From positions 62,001 to 126,000 of the forward strand of contig NZ_JABJVM010000005.1 of the NCBI RefSeq assembly GCF_013820765.1: 64,000 nt of DNA. The letters run 5' to 3'. Position numbers and translations under genes: made by a program. Origin of the DNA: Paenilisteria rustica (lineage in GTDB: Bacteria; Bacillota; Bacilli; Lactobacillales; Listeriaceae). The notes below the pieces were generated by a model, which did no database searches, was not told the origin of the DNA, and saw only the letters and a list, made by a program, of their open reading frames with translations. Below are positions 35,740 through 45,638 of the stretch, piece by piece (within the stretch, counting starts at the first letter, position 1; each line of letters begins with the position of its first letter).

Positions 35740-37263
35740 TTACAGTATCGGTGATAGCAGACTTGCTAATGTTTCCTTCATGCGTTTTGTTCTGGATTTC
35801 GCCTTCATTTCTGATTCTGTGAATAGGTGGCTTTCTAGGAAATCGGCATTGAAATCACGTTCTAATTGCACGACTGCATCGCTACGGTTGTATAGGAATA
35901 CCATTAATTCGTGATTGAGGCGGAAACTGCGGATATCAAAATTCGCGGTTCCAACGGCTGCTCGCTCTCCGTCGACCAGCATCACTTTTGCATGGATGAA
36001 CGAATCATCACGGTAGGAATACATTTTTGCACCGGCGTCAATCATCGTTTGGATATAGGCATTGCTTCCGTGGTAGGAAACGCCGCGGTCACCTTTACCT
36101 GGAATAATAACACGGACATCGATGCCACTCATTGATACGCGGCGAATAACGGCAAGTGATTCTTCATCGGGGACAAAATAGGGACTCGCAATCCAGACTG
36201 ATTTCTTCGCAGAATCCATAAGATCAAGCATCGAGTCGCGAACCCACTTCTCTTTATCGTATGGACCGCCATACACGATTTGCACCCAATCATCTGAACC
36301 GTCGACTGGCTGAGCGCTTAGATAACGTGCAATCCCGGCTTTGCTAATGAACTCGTCGGATGCTCCCGCACGATTTTCCATGTAAACCCAGTCAAACAGA
36401 AATGACTCTTGTAACTCTAGGACACCAGTTCCTTCGATTTTCATGTGCGTATCGCGCCACACCTCGAAATCTGGCGTATTGCTGCGATATTCTTCGCCTA
36501 CATTAAGTCCTCCGGTAAAGCCAATTTTGCTATCAATGATGATCATTTTACGGTGATTTCGGAGGTTGGCTGTGCGCGCAATCCAGATGGAACGAACGGG
36601 ATCATACGCATAAACGGTTGCGCCCGCTTGTTTTAATGGTTCTAAAAACTCATCTTTCAGGTTTGCCGAGCCCATGCCGTCATACATAAAACGAACGGTG
36701 ACTCCTGCTTTCGCTTTTTCAATTAAAATATCGCGAATTTCTGTAGATATCTCATCTTGGCGATAAATGTAATATTGAATGTGAATATGGTCTGTAGCTG
36801 TTCGCAAAGCTGCTAAAATGGAAGGAAATGTTTCTGATCCATTCGTTAAAATAGTTACTTTATTGCCGTTTATCGGCCGAATATCAGTTAATGCATATAG
36901 ACTTTTCGATAGCTCTGGTAGTTCTTTTTCGGATTGTTGGATTGGCAAGTTATGTATTGCCTCGATTAGTTTTTCTTTTTCTTTCACTTGATTCGCTGTG
37001 AAGATCCGATTTTGTGGGTTTCTGCCGAAGAATAGGTAAAGAATAACTCCGAAAACTGGCAGGACAAAAACGACTGCTAGCCATGCGATTTTTGATGTGG
37101 TATTACGCTGATCCCAAAGAAGTAAACGTACGGCAATGACGACTGCGGTAATTTCTCCGGCAATGGTTATAACAGTAAGAATGACACCTGACCATGTATA
37201 AAGGAAAAAACCGACGAGGGAAAATAAGACTAAAATGACGATAAACTGGATTAATTTTTGCAT
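35740..37263 (-). CDS. cls: Cardiolipin synthase
   Basis: A membrane enzyme that condenses two phosphatidylglycerols to cardiolipin. The 507-residue product has two N-terminal transmembrane helices (about 5-25 and 35-60) and two phospholipase-D motifs: HRKMIIID at about residue 235 and HAKVMLVD at about 422, each followed by the usual Gly-Gly/Gly-Thr-Asn-Phe segment. AGGGAG precedes the ATG. The AI-2E-type permease gene is upstream on the same strand with its own terminator, so cls is probably transcribed alone. Confidence 0.95.
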   Translation of the reverse strand: MQKLIQFIVILVLFSLVGFFLYTWSGVILTVITIAGEITAVVIAVRLLLWDQRNTTSKIAWLAVVFVLPVFGVILYLFFGRNPQNRIFTANQVKEKEKLIEAIHNLPIQQSEKELPELSKSLYALTDIRPINGNKVTILTNGSETFPSILAALRTATDHIHIQYYIYRQDEISTEIRDILIEKAKAGVTVRFMYDGMGSANLKDEFLEPLKQAGATVYAYDPVRSIWIARTANLRNHRKMIIIDSKIGFTGGLNVGEEYRSNTPDFEVWRDTHMKIEGTGVLELQESFLFDWVYMENRAGASDEFISKAGIARYLSAQPVDGSDDWVQIVYGGPYDKEKWVRDSMLDLMDSAKKSVWIASPYFVPDEESLAVIRRVSMSGIDVRVIIPGKGDRGVSYHGSNAYIQTMIDAGAKMYSYRDDSFIHAKVMLVDGERAAVGTANFDIRSFRLNHELMVFLYNRSDAVVQLERDFNADFLESHLFTESEMKAKSRTKRMKETLASLLSPIL

Positions 37264-37338
37264 ATAATGGCTCCCTTTTTCTTATTTCTATTTCAATTAT
37301 ACATGGATATAGTTGTTTTGTCCTGTTCTATACAGAAA

Positions 37339-37367
37339 TTGCTACGCCGTATTATATAACGTAGCAA
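37339..37367 (-). terminator. Terminator after the AI-2E-type transporter gene
   Basis: A perfect 8-bp stem (TTGCTACG, 37339-37346, with 37360-37367) is followed on the minus strand by TTTC. Moderate strength. Confidence 0.65.
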
Positions 37368-37373
37368 CGTTTA

Positions 37374-38483
37374 TTAGTATTTCCAAATTTTGAATTTGCC
37401 AGCGTCGTGTAGATCTTTTACGATAACCGTGATAATTGGTGCGAGAATCAGACCGATAATGCCGAATAGTTGTAAGCCAATGTAGAGTGTGAATAAGGCA
37501 ATAACCGGGTTTAGGCCTAATTTTGTGCCGAGAATTTTTGGCTCGATGATATTTCGAATAACCGTAATGACGATATATAAAATGAGCAGTTCGATTGCGA
37601 AGGCAAAATCGCCGTTGATGAACATGAGGAGTACCCACGGAATCATGATACCACCGGTTCCGAACACAGGAATCATATCAAAAACAGAAATGCCAAGAGC
37701 AATCCAAATCGCGTTCGGGACGCCTAGAATCGTGAGGCCGATGAAAAGCTCCACACACGTGATTCCAGCGATAATAAGGTACGCTTTGATGTAATCCACT
37801 GTCGTTGTTTTGAAATGTTTATGCACATTTTGCATCGTTTCATTCACACGATCTGGCAGTTGCTTCCGCATGAACGCCCCCACTTTGTCAAAGTACCAAA
37901 CAATGAAAAAGGAAAACAACATGCTGAAAGAAAAGAAGATGAAAATGCCAGGCAAGGAAAGTGTCACAGAGCCAATCCAGCTAGCAATGCTACCAGATAG
38001 CGAAAGTGCGAAACGGCCAATTTTGGCGATAACGGCATGGAAAACATCATGGTATTGCTGCGCGAGATCCGGCGCAATATTATCAATCCAATCGGCGCCC
38101 CAGTCCTCGATTTTTTGCAAGGCTGGTAAAATATCATTTTGATAATACCTCGGAATACTGCCGATTGAGCTACCGAGCAATTTAAAGAGCTCCAGCAATC
38201 CCAGAATGAGTAGGGTGCTGAGAATCGCATAGAAGAACAACATGACAATCAATCCCCATGCATTGCGATTCCGCCATTTCGTTTTGCGAGCGAGCAGCCG
38301 AGTGAGCGGCATACACATCCACGCTAAGCCAAATCCAATCAAAAACGGATAAGTCAACGGCAAAATATACTTAATAAAAAGGAAAATCACGATAACGATA
38401 CTAGCCAAATACAAAAATCGAATCAAAAACCGCTTCTGCCTCTCCAAATTCGACTTCCCTTCAACCTCATGTTTCTCTTCCAT
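37374..38483 (-). CDS. AI-2E family transporter (YtvI/YueF-type permease)
   Basis: A 369-residue membrane protein with about eight helices and the C-terminal family signature: PVFGTGGIMIPW, ILYIVITVIRNIIEPKILG and LGLNPVIALFTLYIGLQLFG. Members export AI-2 or act as Na+/H+ antiporters in different bacteria, so the substrate is open. GGGGGAG precedes the ATG. Its upstream region holds a degenerate direct repeat and the palindromic element described separately. Confidence 0.9.
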   Translation of the reverse strand: MEEKHEVEGKSNLERQKRFLIRFLYLASIVIVIFLFIKYILPLTYPFLIGFGLAWMCMPLTRLLARKTKWRNRNAWGLIVMLFFYAILSTLLILGLLELFKLLGSSIGSIPRYYQNDILPALQKIEDWGADWIDNIAPDLAQQYHDVFHAVIAKIGRFALSLSGSIASWIGSVTLSLPGIFIFFSFSMLFSFFIVWYFDKVGAFMRKQLPDRVNETMQNVHKHFKTTTVDYIKAYLIIAGITCVELFIGLTILGVPNAIWIALGISVFDMIPVFGTGGIMIPWVLLMFINGDFAFAIELLILYIVITVIRNIIEPKILGTKLGLNPVIALFTLYIGLQLFGIIGLILAPIITVIVKDLHDAGKFKIWKY

Positions 38484-38608
38484 ATAAAACTCCCCCGTCT
38501 ATCTAAATCTATGTAATCGTGTTTCCCCGTTAAATCCTGTCTTCACTCTCAAAGCTAAGCGTCAGTGCTCATGTTTCTACGCTAAATCTCGTCCCCACCA
38601 CCAAACCT

Positions 38609-38730
38609 CAGCGGAGCGAGAAATACTTAGCTGCTAGGCAAAGGCGAGTACCGGAGCGGAATGTACGATTTGTACATGAGCACCGTAACGGAGCCTTTAA
38701 CGACGCAGATGAGCGTTTCTCGCTCCGCTG
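38609..38730. repeat. Palindromic intergenic element, member 1
   Basis: A 122-bp element bounded by perfect 15-bp inverted repeats (CAGCGGAGCGAGAAA at 38609-38623, complement at 38716-38730). Inside are a second inverted repeat (ATGTAC, 38661-38666, with 38672-38677), an AAAGGC/GCCTTT pair and short direct repeats of the GAGTACCGGAGCGGA type. It starts 13 bases after the ldh stop. The core resembles a second copy at 42.9 kb, so this is a dispersed family, perhaps MITE- or REP-like, that may also serve as a terminator. Confidence 0.8.
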
Positions 38731-38742
38731 ACGCGGAAAAGA

Positions 38743-39684
38743 TTAGAAGAAGTCCTGCATCATAGATTTAATTTCATTAACTGAGTTATCCATATCTGAT
38801 TGTTCTTTTTCGTTTAGTGGCATTTCGATTATAAACTTGATTCCTTGACGATTGATAACCGCTGTTGATCCAATGTAAATATCGTTGTGACCATATTGCC
38901 CTTCTAAATAAACGGAAAGTGGCAAAATCGCATTTTCATCGTTAAAAATCGCTTTTGTAATGCGGGCTAGTGAAATTGCAATGCCGTAATAGGTGGAGCC
39001 TTTGTGTTCGATGATTTCATAGGCTGCATCACGAACTTTATGGAATAGCTCATCCAGAACCTCGTCGGTAATTTCCGGATGGTCATGCATCCATTCTTTG
39101 ATTTGCAAACCACCGATATTCGCATGGGACCAAACTGGGAATTGGCTATCGCCATGTTCGCCGAGTGTATAGGCTTGCACGTCGCGGGCATCGACGCCGA
39201 CAAGTTCAGCGAGTGCTTGTTGGAATCGCGCGCTATCAAGTGATGTTCCTGAACCGATGACGCGGTGTTTTGGTAAGCCTGAATATTTCCAAACGGCGTA
39301 CGTCAAGACGTCCACAGGGTTTGATGCAACTAAAAATAGTCCGTCAAATCCGCTTGCCATGACGCTATCCACGATTGCTTTCGTGATTTTTAAGTTTTTG
39401 CCGATTAAATCAAGTCGCGTTTCTCCTGGAGCTTGTGCCGCGCCTGCTGTAATAACAACGAGGTCAGCATCCGCGCAGTCGTCATAGCTTGCTACATAGA
39501 TTTGTTTCGGTGATGTATACGCCAAACCATGGGATAAATCCAGCGCATCACCTGTTTTTTTGCCTACATTTAAATCAATAATACCAATTTCACGTGCAAT
39601 ATTTTGTGCGGTTAACGCGAAGGCATAACTTGCTCCAACGTCCCCAGCACCTACTAAAATCACTTTTTGTTTGTCATTACGCAT
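38743..39684 (-). CDS. ldh: L-lactate dehydrogenase
   Basis: This cytosolic enzyme reduces pyruvate to L-lactate with NADH. The 313-residue product has the NAD-binding GAGDVGAS motif at residues 12-19, the substrate loop with Arg in [13 protein letters not shown] near 85-98, and the catalytic His in GEHGDSQ near 178. AAAGGAG precedes the ATG. Its first eight bases overlap the end of the P-type ATPase gene, an unusual partner for ldh. More than one ldh paralog is common in Listeria. Confidence 0.94.
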   Translation of the reverse strand: MRNDKQKVILVGAGDVGASYAFALTAQNIAREIGIIDLNVGKKTGDALDLSHGLAYTSPKQIYVASYDDCADADLVVITAGAAQAPGETRLDLIGKNLKITKAIVDSVMASGFDGLFLVASNPVDVLTYAVWKYSGLPKHRVIGSGTSLDSARFQQALAELVGVDARDVQAYTLGEHGDSQFPVWSHANIGGLQIKEWMHDHPEITDEVLDELFHKVRDAAYEIIEHKGSTYYGIAISLARITKAIFNDENAILPLSVYLEGQYGHNDIYIGSTAVINRQGIKFIIEMPLNEKEQSDMDNSVNEIKSMMQDFF

Positions 39685-42319
39685 ATTTCTCGTCTCCTTT
39701 TTGTTTGCGATTTTTGATCGCTTTTTGAATTTCTACAAATACTAATGGGAAAACAGATAATCCGAATGCTAGCAACCAGTGCGTTAAGCTTAGTGGCACT
39801 AGGTAGAACATGTTAGCAACTGGCGGAATAAGAACCATTAGCAAAATAATCACCATCGATAGCATCGCGCTAAAGAATAGTGGTTTATTCGATAAAAAAC
39901 CAATTTTGAAAATAGACTCGTCGCTGCGAACGTTGAAAATATGCGATACAGAGGACCAAGCTAAAATGACAAAAGCCATCGTCATCCCAATATCAGCACT
40001 CGCGCCGATGTCTGCATTAATATCCACGAATCTTCCTATATAAAATCCAATCAAGGTTACAAAGGTGAACACAACCGCTTGTGTCGCGACTTTAGCACCT
40101 AAACCATTCGCAAAAATACCACTGTTTTTCTTCATCGGCGGGCGATCCATCACATTAGCATCTGCTTTTTCACGGCTCAAACAAAAACCAGGAATCCCAT
40201 CGGCAACCACGTTAATAAGTAGCAATTGCACCGCTACAACTGGCGCGCCCCATCCGAGAGTAATCGCGATGAACATAATGAATATCTGTGAGAAGTTCGT
40301 GCTGAGTAAGAAATAAATCGTTTTGCGAATATTTTCATACGCCGTCCGCCCTTCCGACACAGCGTCTACAATCGTCGCAAAATTATCATCCGTAATGACC
40401 ATATCTGCCGCATTTTTCGATACATCGGTTCCCGTAATTCCCATCGCGGCACCAACATCAGCCGCTTTCAAGGCCGGCGCATCATTCACGCCGTCTCCGG
40501 TCATCGTCACCACTTCACCATTTTTCTGCCACGCTTGGACGATTCGAATTTTATCCTCAGGACTCACGCGCGCATAAACCGCATAATCGCGTACCGTGCG
40601 CTCCAATTCCTCCTGCGACATCTCGGCAAGTTCAGCGCCAGTAATCGATTTGTCGCCCTCTTCCAAAATACCAATTTCCCTAGCAATCGCCGAAGCCGTC
40701 ACAATGTGGTCGCCCGTTATCATTACCGTTTTTATTCCCGCTCGCTTTGCTTCCGAAACTGCGCGCTTACTCTCGGGTCGTGGCGGATCAATCATCCCAA
40801 CCATCCCCGCAAAAGTCACATCGCGTTCCAGCGCCTCCGCCGTCAAATCCTCTGGCATCTCGGTATAGCGTTTATAACCAACCGAAATGACGCGCAATGC
40901 CTTCTCCGCAAACCGGTCATGAATCTCCCGTGCTTGCTCCAACAACTCCTCCGAAAAAGCAACCGGAATCCTGTCAAAAGCACCCTTTGTAATCGAGAGG
41001 AATCCGCCTTCCACTTCATGAATCGTCGTCATCAACTTCCGTTCCGAATCAAATGGTAATTCAAATACCCGTGGTGATTTCTGCTCCAATTCCTTTTTCG
41101 TCAAACCCTTCTCATTCAACAGACGAATAATAGAAGATTCCGTCGGGTCGCCGATAATATTCTCCACACCATCCGCTACTTCAATCGTCGCGTTATTCGA
41201 CAAACTCAGCATTTCCAAAAGCTCATTTTCAGATGCATCAAACGTTTCCTCCACCGGTTTTGGCGGCATACCCACCGACCAAATCTGCTGAATCCGCATC
41301 TTGTTTTGCGTCAAAGTCCCCGTCTTATCCGAACAAATCACCGACGTGTTCCCAATCGTTTCCACAGCTGGAATCCGCCTAATAATCGTGTTTTTCTTCA
41401 CCATATTTTGTACGCCGTAAGCAAGCGTAATCGTCACAATAACCGGCAAAGTCTCTGGAACCGCCGCAACCGCAAGCGAGACCGCGATCATTAGCATCTC
41501 AATCATCGTTTCCCCGTGCCATAACCCAATCCCGAACACGAGTACACCAGCGACAAGCGCCACAATACTCAAGCGTTTCGCAAGTTCCTTCAAGCGTTTT
41601 TGTAGCGGTGTTTCCGTTTTCTTCGTTGCGTTAATCAGGCTCGCAATTTTCCCCATTTCCGTATCCATCCCAGTTTCCACAACGACAGCCCGCGCACGAC
41701 CTCCCGTCACCAAACATCCCGAAAATAGCATGTTAAAGCGATCTCCAAGCGGTGACTTCTCGCTCACAATCGCGTTCGCATCCTTCTCCACCGGCAAACT
41801 TTCACCTGTCAGCGCCGACTCCTCGACCTGCAAACTGCTGCTCTCAATAATCCGCGCATCGGCTGGAATCATATCCCCTGCGCCAAGTTCAATAATATCG
41901 CCAGGCACCAATTCCGTCGCATCGATTTCCTGCTTCACACCATCACGAACGACCAGCGTCATATGCGCATTCATATTCTGAAGCGCCTCAAGCGCCCGCT
42001 CCGCATTGTTCTCTTGGTAAATTCCCAGCACCATATTCAGCACCACAATTCCCAAAATAACGATGACTTTAGGGTAGCCGTAACCCGTTGTAACCGCTAA
42101 ATAAAGCGAAATCGCCGCGGCCAGAAGTAAAATAATCGTCGTAATTTCCAGCAAATGATGGCCAATTTTGGCAAGTAGCGTCTCCTTCTGCCCTTCCTCG
42201 AACTTATTCGGCCCAACCTCCGCCTTTTTCGTCGATGCAGCCGCACCTGTTAACCCCTTGTCAGCGTTCGTATTTAGCGCTGTGAAAATGGCTTGTATTT
42301 CTTTTTCCATCCATTTCAT
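39677..42319 (-). CDS. P-type cation-transporting ATPase (P2, Ca2+-ATPase-like)
   Basis: An 880-residue ion pump with ten helices. The actuator motif TGES is at 171-174, PETLP of helix M4 at 288-292, the phosphorylated Asp331 in DKTGTLTQN, and the hinge [10 protein letters not shown] in the C-terminal half. M4 retains the Glu used for Ca2+ in SERCA-type pumps. In M6 the sequence NVVADGIPG keeps the Asn and Asp but has Ala where SERCA has Thr, so the ion may differ. The start at 42319 follows GGAGGT at seven bases. ldh overlaps its 3' end. Confidence 0.9.
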   Translation of the reverse strand: MKWMEKEIQAIFTALNTNADKGLTGAAASTKKAEVGPNKFEEGQKETLLAKIGHHLLEITTIILLLAAAISLYLAVTTGYGYPKVIVILGIVVLNMVLGIYQENNAERALEALQNMNAHMTLVVRDGVKQEIDATELVPGDIIELGAGDMIPADARIIESSSLQVEESALTGESLPVEKDANAIVSEKSPLGDRFNMLFSGCLVTGGRARAVVVETGMDTEMGKIASLINATKKTETPLQKRLKELAKRLSIVALVAGVLVFGIGLWHGETMIEMLMIAVSLAVAAVPETLPVIVTITLAYGVQNMVKKNTIIRRIPAVETIGNTSVICSDKTGTLTQNKMRIQQIWSVGMPPKPVEETFDASENELLEMLSLSNNATIEVADGVENIIGDPTESSIIRLLNEKGLTKKELEQKSPRVFELPFDSERKLMTTIHEVEGGFLSITKGAFDRIPVAFSEELLEQAREIHDRFAEKALRVISVGYKRYTEMPEDLTAEALERDVTFAGMVGMIDPPRPESKRAVSEAKRAGIKTVMITGDHIVTASAIAREIGILEEGDKSITGAELAEMSQEELERTVRDYAVYARVSPEDKIRIVQAWQKNGEVVTMTGDGVNDAPALKAADVGAAMGITGTDVSKNAADMVITDDNFATIVDAVSEGRTAYENIRKTIYFLLSTNFSQIFIMFIAITLGWGAPVVAVQLLLINVVADGIPGFCLSREKADANVMDRPPMKKNSGIFANGLGAKVATQAVVFTFVTLIGFYIGRFVDINADIGASADIGMTMAFVILAWSSVSHIFNVRSDESIFKIGFLSNKPLFFSAMLSMVIILLMVLIPPVANMFYLVPLSLTHWLLAFGLSVFPLVFVEIQKAIKNRKQKGDEKYA

Positions 42320-42870
42320 CCTGATTACCTCCACACTCTGTTTCCAAATTCGTGATTCTACCTTTAAAATAATTGCACTATTAAAGTAATCTTACAATTC
42401 GTGTCTTGGTGGCTTATGTAATGATCAGACAGCTACTCTATCTATTCCCGAAAAAAAAGACTACAACCCCTCCAATAAATATTTCTGATCAAAAAAGCAT
42501 CATTTCAAAATTTACGAGTTGTTCTAGCCTTATTATGTTATTTACGACGATGTTTTTAGAATTTCAATGTGTGATCTACGACTAATTGTAAATAATGCGA
42601 AAAATGAAATTGTAAATGACACTTTACAATCCCCTTTCACTATCCGCACTCCCACTATTACTTTCATCTCTAATAATACCATAAAAAGGTCCCAAACCGT
42701 ATCACATTGATTTCTTTTTTTACCCCAAAATTGTGTATTGTAGAGACTTATATATAACAATTTTCGAGATTTATCGCAGAAAAAGAAGACCCACAAAACG
42801 AGTCTCCTCAAACTATAAAAAATGCCCTACATGAATTCACCTCAAACCACCGCGTGTTGTTGGAGTCCCT
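42320..42870. other. Gene-free AT-rich region upstream of the ATPase gene
   Basis: The nearest part should hold the ATPase promoter. An open frame near 42542-42811 (minus) has no ribosome site and an unlikely composition, and I do not call it a gene. I looked for a yybP-ykoY-type manganese riboswitch upstream of the pump and saw no convincing core. Confidence 0.5.
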
Positions 42871-43060
42871 CGACATGAAATGAGTTAGTACCCAATATGC
42901 AGAGAAATCTCATTTTTCTGCTATCCTTACGCGCTTAGTTTCTAGGCAAAAAGCAAGTAGCAGAACGGATCGTTGGAACGGGGCTTTTAACGTAAACGGG
43001 AAGGTTTACATGTTCGCTTTGCTCTCATGCATATTGGGGTTGTAACTCTTTTCATTTCGA
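42871..43060. repeat. Palindromic intergenic element, member 2
   Basis: A 190-bp element with imperfect terminal inverted repeats of about 36 bp (42871-42905 against about 43024-43060; the best part is CCCAATATGCA against TGCATATTGGG). Its core, with CTAGGCAAA near 42942 and GGGGCTTTTAACG near 42980, resembles the core of the element at 38.6 kb (CTAGGCAAA, GGAGCCTTTAACG). A further hairpin, GCAGAGAAA with TTTTTCTGC, lies at 42899-42921. Confidence 0.7.
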
Positions 43061-43133
43061 ACAACCGGGAAGGATTACATGTTCGCTTTGCTCTCATGCA
43101 TATTGGGGTTGTAACTCTTTTCATTCGAACAAC
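42997..43133. repeat. Tandem duplication of the element's right end (69-bp unit)
   Basis: Two adjacent copies (42997-43065 and 43066-43133) differ by one substitution and one deleted T in the second. The unit covers the right terminal repeat of the palindromic element and ends 11 bases before the beta-lactamase stop codon. Confidence 0.88.
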
Positions 43134-43144
43134 CCCAACAATAT

Positions 43145-44068
43145 CTATAAAGCAAAATAGTTGCTAAGTACTTTTGCTGTGTCTGCAATCAATTGATCGT
43201 TATATTCATCATCTTTTCCTGTTTTTTTAGAATAGATCACCCAGACTAATGGTTTCGCATCTTTTTCTTTAGGATAAATGACCGCGATATCATTCCGAGT
43301 GCCGTATGAGCCGGCGCCTGTCTTATCTCCGACAGTATAACCGTCCGGAACGCCTGCACGAATTAATTTGTCGCCGGTTGTATTATCAATCAAGGTTTGC
43401 TTGAAATAATCCAATCGATCAGATGCCATATTTCCTTTCGTTATAAGGAATGACAGTCCTTTCGCCATTGCTTCTGGAGTCGTTGTGTCACGCTTATCAC
43501 CAGGAACAGCTTCATTCAATTCTGGTTCAAATCGATCTGCTTGTGTTGTTTTATCGCCAATTTTTGCAAGCTCTTTTTGGTAGCCTTTAGGTCCGCTTAA
43601 TTGGTGGAATAAGATATTTCCTGCCGTATTATCGCTATATGTCATAGCTGCATTGATGATTTCTTTCACCGTCATGCCACTTTCTACGTGCTTTTCTGTG
43701 ACTGGTGAATATTCAACTAAATCTTCTTTTGAGAAGTGGATGCGCTTATTTAGTTGCTCGGATGTTAAATTTTTAAGCAATAATCCCCCAGCCATCGCTT
43801 TATAAGTAGATACGTAGGCAAATCGTTCTTGGTCATTATAGCTGATTTTCTTATTATCCGCTGTATTGACAGCATAAATACCTAGTGTTGCTCCGTACTT
43901 TTCCTCTAGTTTTTTTAACTCTGCATTGGCTTTTGCCGTCGCCGTTTCCTGCTTTGGCTCCTTTTTTGCTTTAGTGGCCGCTGCGTCTTTGTCTGCTATA
44001 CCACACGCTGCTAAAGAGGCTACCACAAAAAGAAACATCAATCCTAACACATATTTTTTGAAAACCAT
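43145..44068 (-). CDS. Class A beta-lactamase, lipoprotein
   Basis: A penicillin-hydrolysing serine enzyme anchored outside the cell by a lipidated Cys22 (lipobox LAAC). The 307-residue product carries all class A motifs: Ser87-Thr-Tyr-Lys90 (STYK, Ambler Ser70/Lys73), SDN at 145-147, Glu181 in EPELN (Glu166) and KTG at 249-251. It therefore looks active. A Lys/Ala/Thr-rich linker of about 30 residues separates lipid anchor and domain. GGAGGAG precedes the ATG. No blaI/blaR regulators or transposon genes lie next to it, so it appears to be a resident chromosomal gene. Confidence 0.93.
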   Translation of the reverse strand: MVFKKYVLGLMFLFVVASLAACGIADKDAAATKAKKEPKQETATAKANAELKKLEEKYGATLGIYAVNTADNKKISYNDQERFAYVSTYKAMAGGLLLKNLTSEQLNKRIHFSKEDLVEYSPVTEKHVESGMTVKEIINAAMTYSDNTAGNILFHQLSGPKGYQKELAKIGDKTTQADRFEPELNEAVPGDKRDTTTPEAMAKGLSFLITKGNMASDRLDYFKQTLIDNTTGDKLIRAGVPDGYTVGDKTGAGSYGTRNDIAVIYPKEKDAKPLVWVIYSKKTGKDDEYNDQLIADTAKVLSNYFAL

Positions 44069-44209
44069 TTTTTCAACTCCTCCTATTTATTTGTTACAAA
44101 CCCTATTCTAACTGAGTAAGTTAAATAGAAATTACAGAAAACAGAAAGAAAACATTAATTATTTGATTTTTATATACAAATTCACCTTTTAACCTATTTT
44201 CGCAAATAA

Positions 44210-44234
44210 GAGCCTAGGCTATAAACCCAGACTC
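44210..44234 (-). terminator. Terminator after the DUF4956-VTC operon
   Basis: On the minus strand GAGTCTGGG (44234-44226) pairs with CCTAGGCTC (44218-44210) using two G-T wobbles, then TTATTT. Moderate. Confidence 0.6.
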
Positions 44235-44250
44235 TTCCCTTATTTTTTCA

Positions 44251-44928
44251 TTATAATTCCGCTTTAATGCTTGAAACGCGGCCCGAAATAACAGGCAAGT
44301 TCCCATTTTTAGTGCGGATTGCATCGATTAATTCTTTCTCTTGCTCGACGTTTTTCAGTTTAATATAGTACCGTAACTCCATCAAACTCCCCATATTGGT
44401 TGTGCGCACTTGCTCAAGCGCAATCTCATAGCCGTAACTTTGCAATAGGTCATCGAAAAGGTTCGCGTAATCAATATCCTCTGGAATCGAAATACGCAGG
44501 CTCCGCTCAGCGACTTTACTTTTTGATCCGAATCTTGTGCGTGTCAAGACGATCAAAACAACTGCGACAAATGCCGAGAAAATGAGTGCGTACATAATAT
44601 ATCCCATTCCAGTCGCCAGGCCAATTCCCATCGACCAAAAGATACTGCTAATTTCGCGCGCACCGCCTGCTACAGAACGGAAACGGATCAAGCTGAATGC
44701 CCCCAAAACAGCGATACCCGTCCCGACATTACCATTTACAAGCATGATAACCGATTGCACCAAGATTGGTAAAATCGTCAGCGTCACGATGAAACTTTGC
44801 GAGTAGGTGTTGCGATACATGTGCACGCAAGCCACTAATACCCCTAAAAGAACCGAAGCTCCACTATACATAATTATTTGCCATACATCTACGTTCACCA
44901 TTGCACTTTTTACTGCGTTTTCTAACAT
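44251..44928 (-). CDS. DUF4956 family membrane protein
   Basis: A 225-residue protein with four to five N-terminal helices (through about residue 130) and a soluble C-terminal domain. The conserved block IAVLGAFSLIRFRSVAGGAREISSIFWSMGIGLA is the DUF4956 signature. Genes of this family sit next to VTC-domain polymerases in many bacteria, suggesting a membrane partner or channel. Its ATG overlaps the VTC gene stop by one base (TAATG), so the two are translated together. Confidence 0.87.
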   Translation of the reverse strand: MLENAVKSAMVNVDVWQIIMYSGASVLLGVLVACVHMYRNTYSQSFIVTLTILPILVQSVIMLVNGNVGTGIAVLGAFSLIRFRSVAGGAREISSIFWSMGIGLATGMGYIMYALIFSAFVAVVLIVLTRTRFGSKSKVAERSLRISIPEDIDYANLFDDLLQSYGYEIALEQVRTTNMGSLMELRYYIKLKNVEQEKELIDAIRTKNGNLPVISGRVSSIKAEL

Positions 44929-45638
44929 TATAAAACTCCTACTTTCTGATTGGTTAAATAGCGTCTATATACTTGTTCATATTTTGAAAATTTGGATGGA
45001 TAGAGGTCTAAATCGGAAAGTATTTTCACAAACCATAAAGGATAGGCGTGCAATGATTTCACTTCCATTAATACATCTATTTCTGGTGCCACAAGTTCCC
45101 CATCGTGACCATTTGCCAACTGGAGATCATCGTTGCGCCACCTTATTTTCGCGTCGAATGTTACTCTAAACTCGTCCTCTTTGTAGGCGCTAAAAGCTCT
45201 TCTATCATATGAAATGATGACTTTAGGCGCGATTGTCTCTTTTTTCTTTAGCCAAAAAATCTCGTTGCTGATTTGTTGATTTAATCTGTCTTCAAATTGT
45301 TCCTCTTGCTCACTTTGCATATAGGCATCCACTTGGCTCAGACGCATCGAAATTCTTCGTTTATACACAATCCCCTTTAGTTTTTTCTTGATTTCTAAAT
45401 ACACCATCTGCTCATGACTTGGAACCCCGTATGTGCGAATTCTGAATTTCTCTTTATACGCTGGCTTTTCGCTTGACCGCTTAATTAAATCATAGTTATT
45501 TGTATCATAATACAGCGAACAAATCGTGTGTAAACCGTACTTATCTTCTTTCATGTGCTCAGAAATCCGATCCAACAGTGAGTTGTATTTTTCCTCGCTC
45601 AAAATATATTTCTTTTCCTTACGTTCAAAAATCTGCAT
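44928..45638 (-). CDS. VTC domain protein, putative polyphosphate polymerase
   Basis: A 236-residue cytosolic protein of the triphosphate tunnel metalloenzyme fold. The N-terminal ERKEKKY (residues 5-11), KFRIRTYG, YLEIKKKLKG and YKRR segments supply the ring of basic and acidic residues that line the tunnel in yeast Vtc4, which makes polyphosphate from ATP. Eukaryotic VTC has SPX and membrane parts; here the membrane part may be the coupled DUF4956 protein. Polyphosphate synthesis is inference from family and context. Confidence 0.83.
   Translation of the reverse strand: MQIFERKEKKYILSEEKYNSLLDRISEHMKEDKYGLHTICSLYYDTNNYDLIKRSSEKPAYKEKFRIRTYGVPSHEQMVYLEIKKKLKGIVYKRRISMRLSQVDAYMQSEQEEQFEDRLNQQISNEIFWLKKKETIAPKVIISYDRRAFSAYKEDEFRVTFDAKIRWRNDDLQLANGHDGELVAPEIDVLMEVKSLHAYPLWFVKILSDLDLYPSKFSKYEQVYRRYLTNQKVGVL

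Noticed and set aside
42320-42541. Possible yybP-ykoY manganese riboswitch before the cation pump
   Set aside because: No conserved core loops or terminator alternative could be found by eye.
42542-42811. Open frame of 89 codons upstream of the P-type ATPase gene
   Set aside because: No ribosome site and a Cys/Phe-rich random-looking translation in AT-rich DNA.
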